Positions 63,216 through 64,000 of a stretch of DNA of 64,000 nt are shown piece by piece. The stretch is from assembly GCF_900187395.1 (NCBI RefSeq), contig NZ_FYEZ01000001.1, positions 1,116,001 to 1,180,000 of the forward strand. The letters run 5' to 3'. Each line of letters opens with the position of its first letter. Position 1 is the stretch's first letter. The translations under genes and the position numbers were made by a program. Below the pieces are notes generated by a model. The model saw only the letters and a list, made by a program, of their open reading frames with translations, was not told the DNA's origin and did not search any database. The stretch is from Kytococcus aerolatus (lineage in GTDB: Bacteria; Actinomycetota; Actinomycetes; Actinomycetales; Dermatophilaceae).

Positions 63216-64000
63216 GTGAGCGCCCTACCCCTGCGGGGACTGCTGACGGCCGAGACCTTCACGATCACGGCCACCCGGATGAGCATGGTGGTGATCCCGT
63301 GGTTCGTCCTGGTGACCACCGGCTCGGCCACGCAGACCGGCCTCGTCTCGGCCGCCGAGCTGCTGCCCCTGGTGGTCTTCAAGGTGCTGGGCGGACCGTT
63401 GACCGACCGGCTCGGCCCACGCCGGGTGGCGTGTGTCTGCGACCTCGGGTCGGCCGCCGTGTTCGGACTGATCCCGCTGCTGCACCTGCGCGGCGCGCTG
63501 CCCTTCTGGGCCCTGCTGCTGCTCGTCGCCGCCGGGGGCGCGCTGCGGGGGCCTGCCGACGGGGCCAAGCAGGCCATGATCCCCGGCGTCACGGAGCTGG
63601 CCCGGGTGCCCCTGGAACGCGTGACCGGCTACCACGGCGCCATCGACCGCGGTTCCGCGATGGCGGGCGCGGCCGCCGCGGGCCTGCTCATCACCCAGCT
63701 CGGCGCGCCCCGCACCCTGTTCGTGGTGGCGGCCTGCTTCGTCCTCGGCGCCGCGGCCCTGGGGGCGACCACGGCCGCAGCGTCCCGGCCGAGCGCCCAG
63801 CGCGACACGCGCGAGCCGTACCTGCGCTCCCTGCTGGGCGGGTGGGACTTCATCCGCCACGATGCCGTGCTCCTGGGCATCAGTGGGATGGTCGCGGTCA
63901 CCAACCTACTGGACCTGGCCTGGTCGGCCGTGCTGTTCCCGGTCTGGGCACGCGAGACGGGCGCCGGCGCGGCCGGCATCAGCCTGCTGCTGACGGTCTT
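63216..64000 (+). CDS. MFS transporter (3' end missing)
   Basis: The first 261 residues of an MFS protein are visible before the right edge. Helices include FTITATRMSMVVIPWFVLVTTGSATQTGL, a loop GGPLTDRLGPRRVACVCDL (GxLxDRxGxR), FWALLLLVAAGGALRGPADG and LFVVAACFVLGAAALG. The protein resembles enterobactin-exporter-like/MFS_3 multidrug exporters. GTG 63216 follows GAGGAGCCAGT. It is co-transcribed with, and probably controlled by, the ArsR-type regulator. Substrate unknown. Confidence 0.85.
   Translation, partial: MSALPLRGLLTAETFTITATRMSMVVIPWFVLVTTGSATQTGLVSAAELLPLVVFKVLGGPLTDRLGPRRVACVCDLGSAAVFGLIPLLHLRGALPFWALLLLVAAGGALRGPADGAKQAMIPGVTELARVPLERVTGYHGAIDRGSAMAGAAAAGLLITQLGAPRTLFVVAACFVLGAAALGATTAAASRPSAQRDTREPYLRSLLGGWDFIRHDAVLLGISGMVAVTNLLDLAWSAVLFPVWARETGAGAAGISLLLTV

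Noticed and set aside
1-64000. tRNA or rRNA genes, riboswitches
   Set aside because: No CCA-type cloverleaf signatures, rRNA-like blocks or known riboswitch cores were recognised by eye; a structural search would be needed to exclude them.

Overview
The window is 64 kb of very GC-rich bacterial chromosome. Its codon third positions are almost all G or C, GTG starts are common, stop/start overlaps (ATGA, GTGA) are frequent, and several genes look leaderless with a TANNNT box about 6-7 nt before the start. A DUF222/13E12-type HNH protein, a mycothiol-type DinB protein, Excalibur and Ltp surface proteins and a CE1758/CE1759-like flavin pair all point to an actinobacterium, most likely Micrococcales. 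The secreted S8 protease, M14 carboxypeptidase and PhoD phosphatase would fit a skin or organic-debris scavenger such as Kytococcus or a relative, but that genus-level guess is inference. No rRNA, tRNA or CRISPR array was seen.

Layout. 1-3.3 kb: membrane protein fragment, DinB-like protein, small Cys-rich protein, a frameshifted secreted protein and a CtlX/dimethylargininase-type hydrolase. 3.3-4.4 kb: a heavily deleted phosphoketolase pseudogene. 4.5-7.2 kb: a YtrA-like gntR-ABC transporter operon with a perfect 15-bp inverted repeat in front. 7.2-16.4 kb: FMN hydroxy-acid dehydrogenase, uronate dehydrogenase-like protein, secreted LTD, Excalibur and Ltp proteins, glutathione peroxidase, lipoate ligase, HNH protein and a VOC protein. 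16.4-18.8 kb: spermidine-synthase-like and GNAT genes, then an AT-richer patch. 18.8-22.6 kb: dnaB, a DnaA-box-like cluster, a sucrase/ferredoxin-like gene and a nitronate monooxygenase. 22.6-29 kb: a five-gene, end-to-end overlapping operon (ligase, ABM-like, GNAT-like, Acg-like flavoprotein, Nudix) divergent from a MATE pump. This is the best candidate for an undescribed pathway.

29-37 kb: MFS and MutT genes, an SDR, the branched-chain/pyruvate-type 2-oxoacid dehydrogenase operon (E1 alpha, E1 beta, E2 with two nearly identical lipoyl domains) and an aromatic/histidinol-phosphate aminotransferase. 37-44 kb: PhoD, S8 protease, a small His-rich lipoprotein under Zur/Fur-like boxes, a fructosamine-kinase-like gene, a low-molecular-weight phosphatase, a pirin, then a 300-bp palindromic repeat array between convergent genes. 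44-50 kb: paired FMN reductase and luciferase-like monooxygenase, M14 carboxypeptidase, M50-like protease, methyltransferase and aquaporin.

50-62 kb: tryptophan catabolism genes kynA (50.3 kb) and kynU (56.3 kb) are separated by an accessory block: LysR with a divergent transporter/NmrA-like pair, an IS481-type transposase, a lipoprotein and a VapBC-like module. A HipBA-like module follows kynU, and then an alpha/beta hydrolase that could be the missing kynurenine formamidase. The window ends with a DadA-like oxidase, a Nudix gene, and an ArsR-type regulator with a well-formed promoter/operator driving an MFS gene cut by the right edge.
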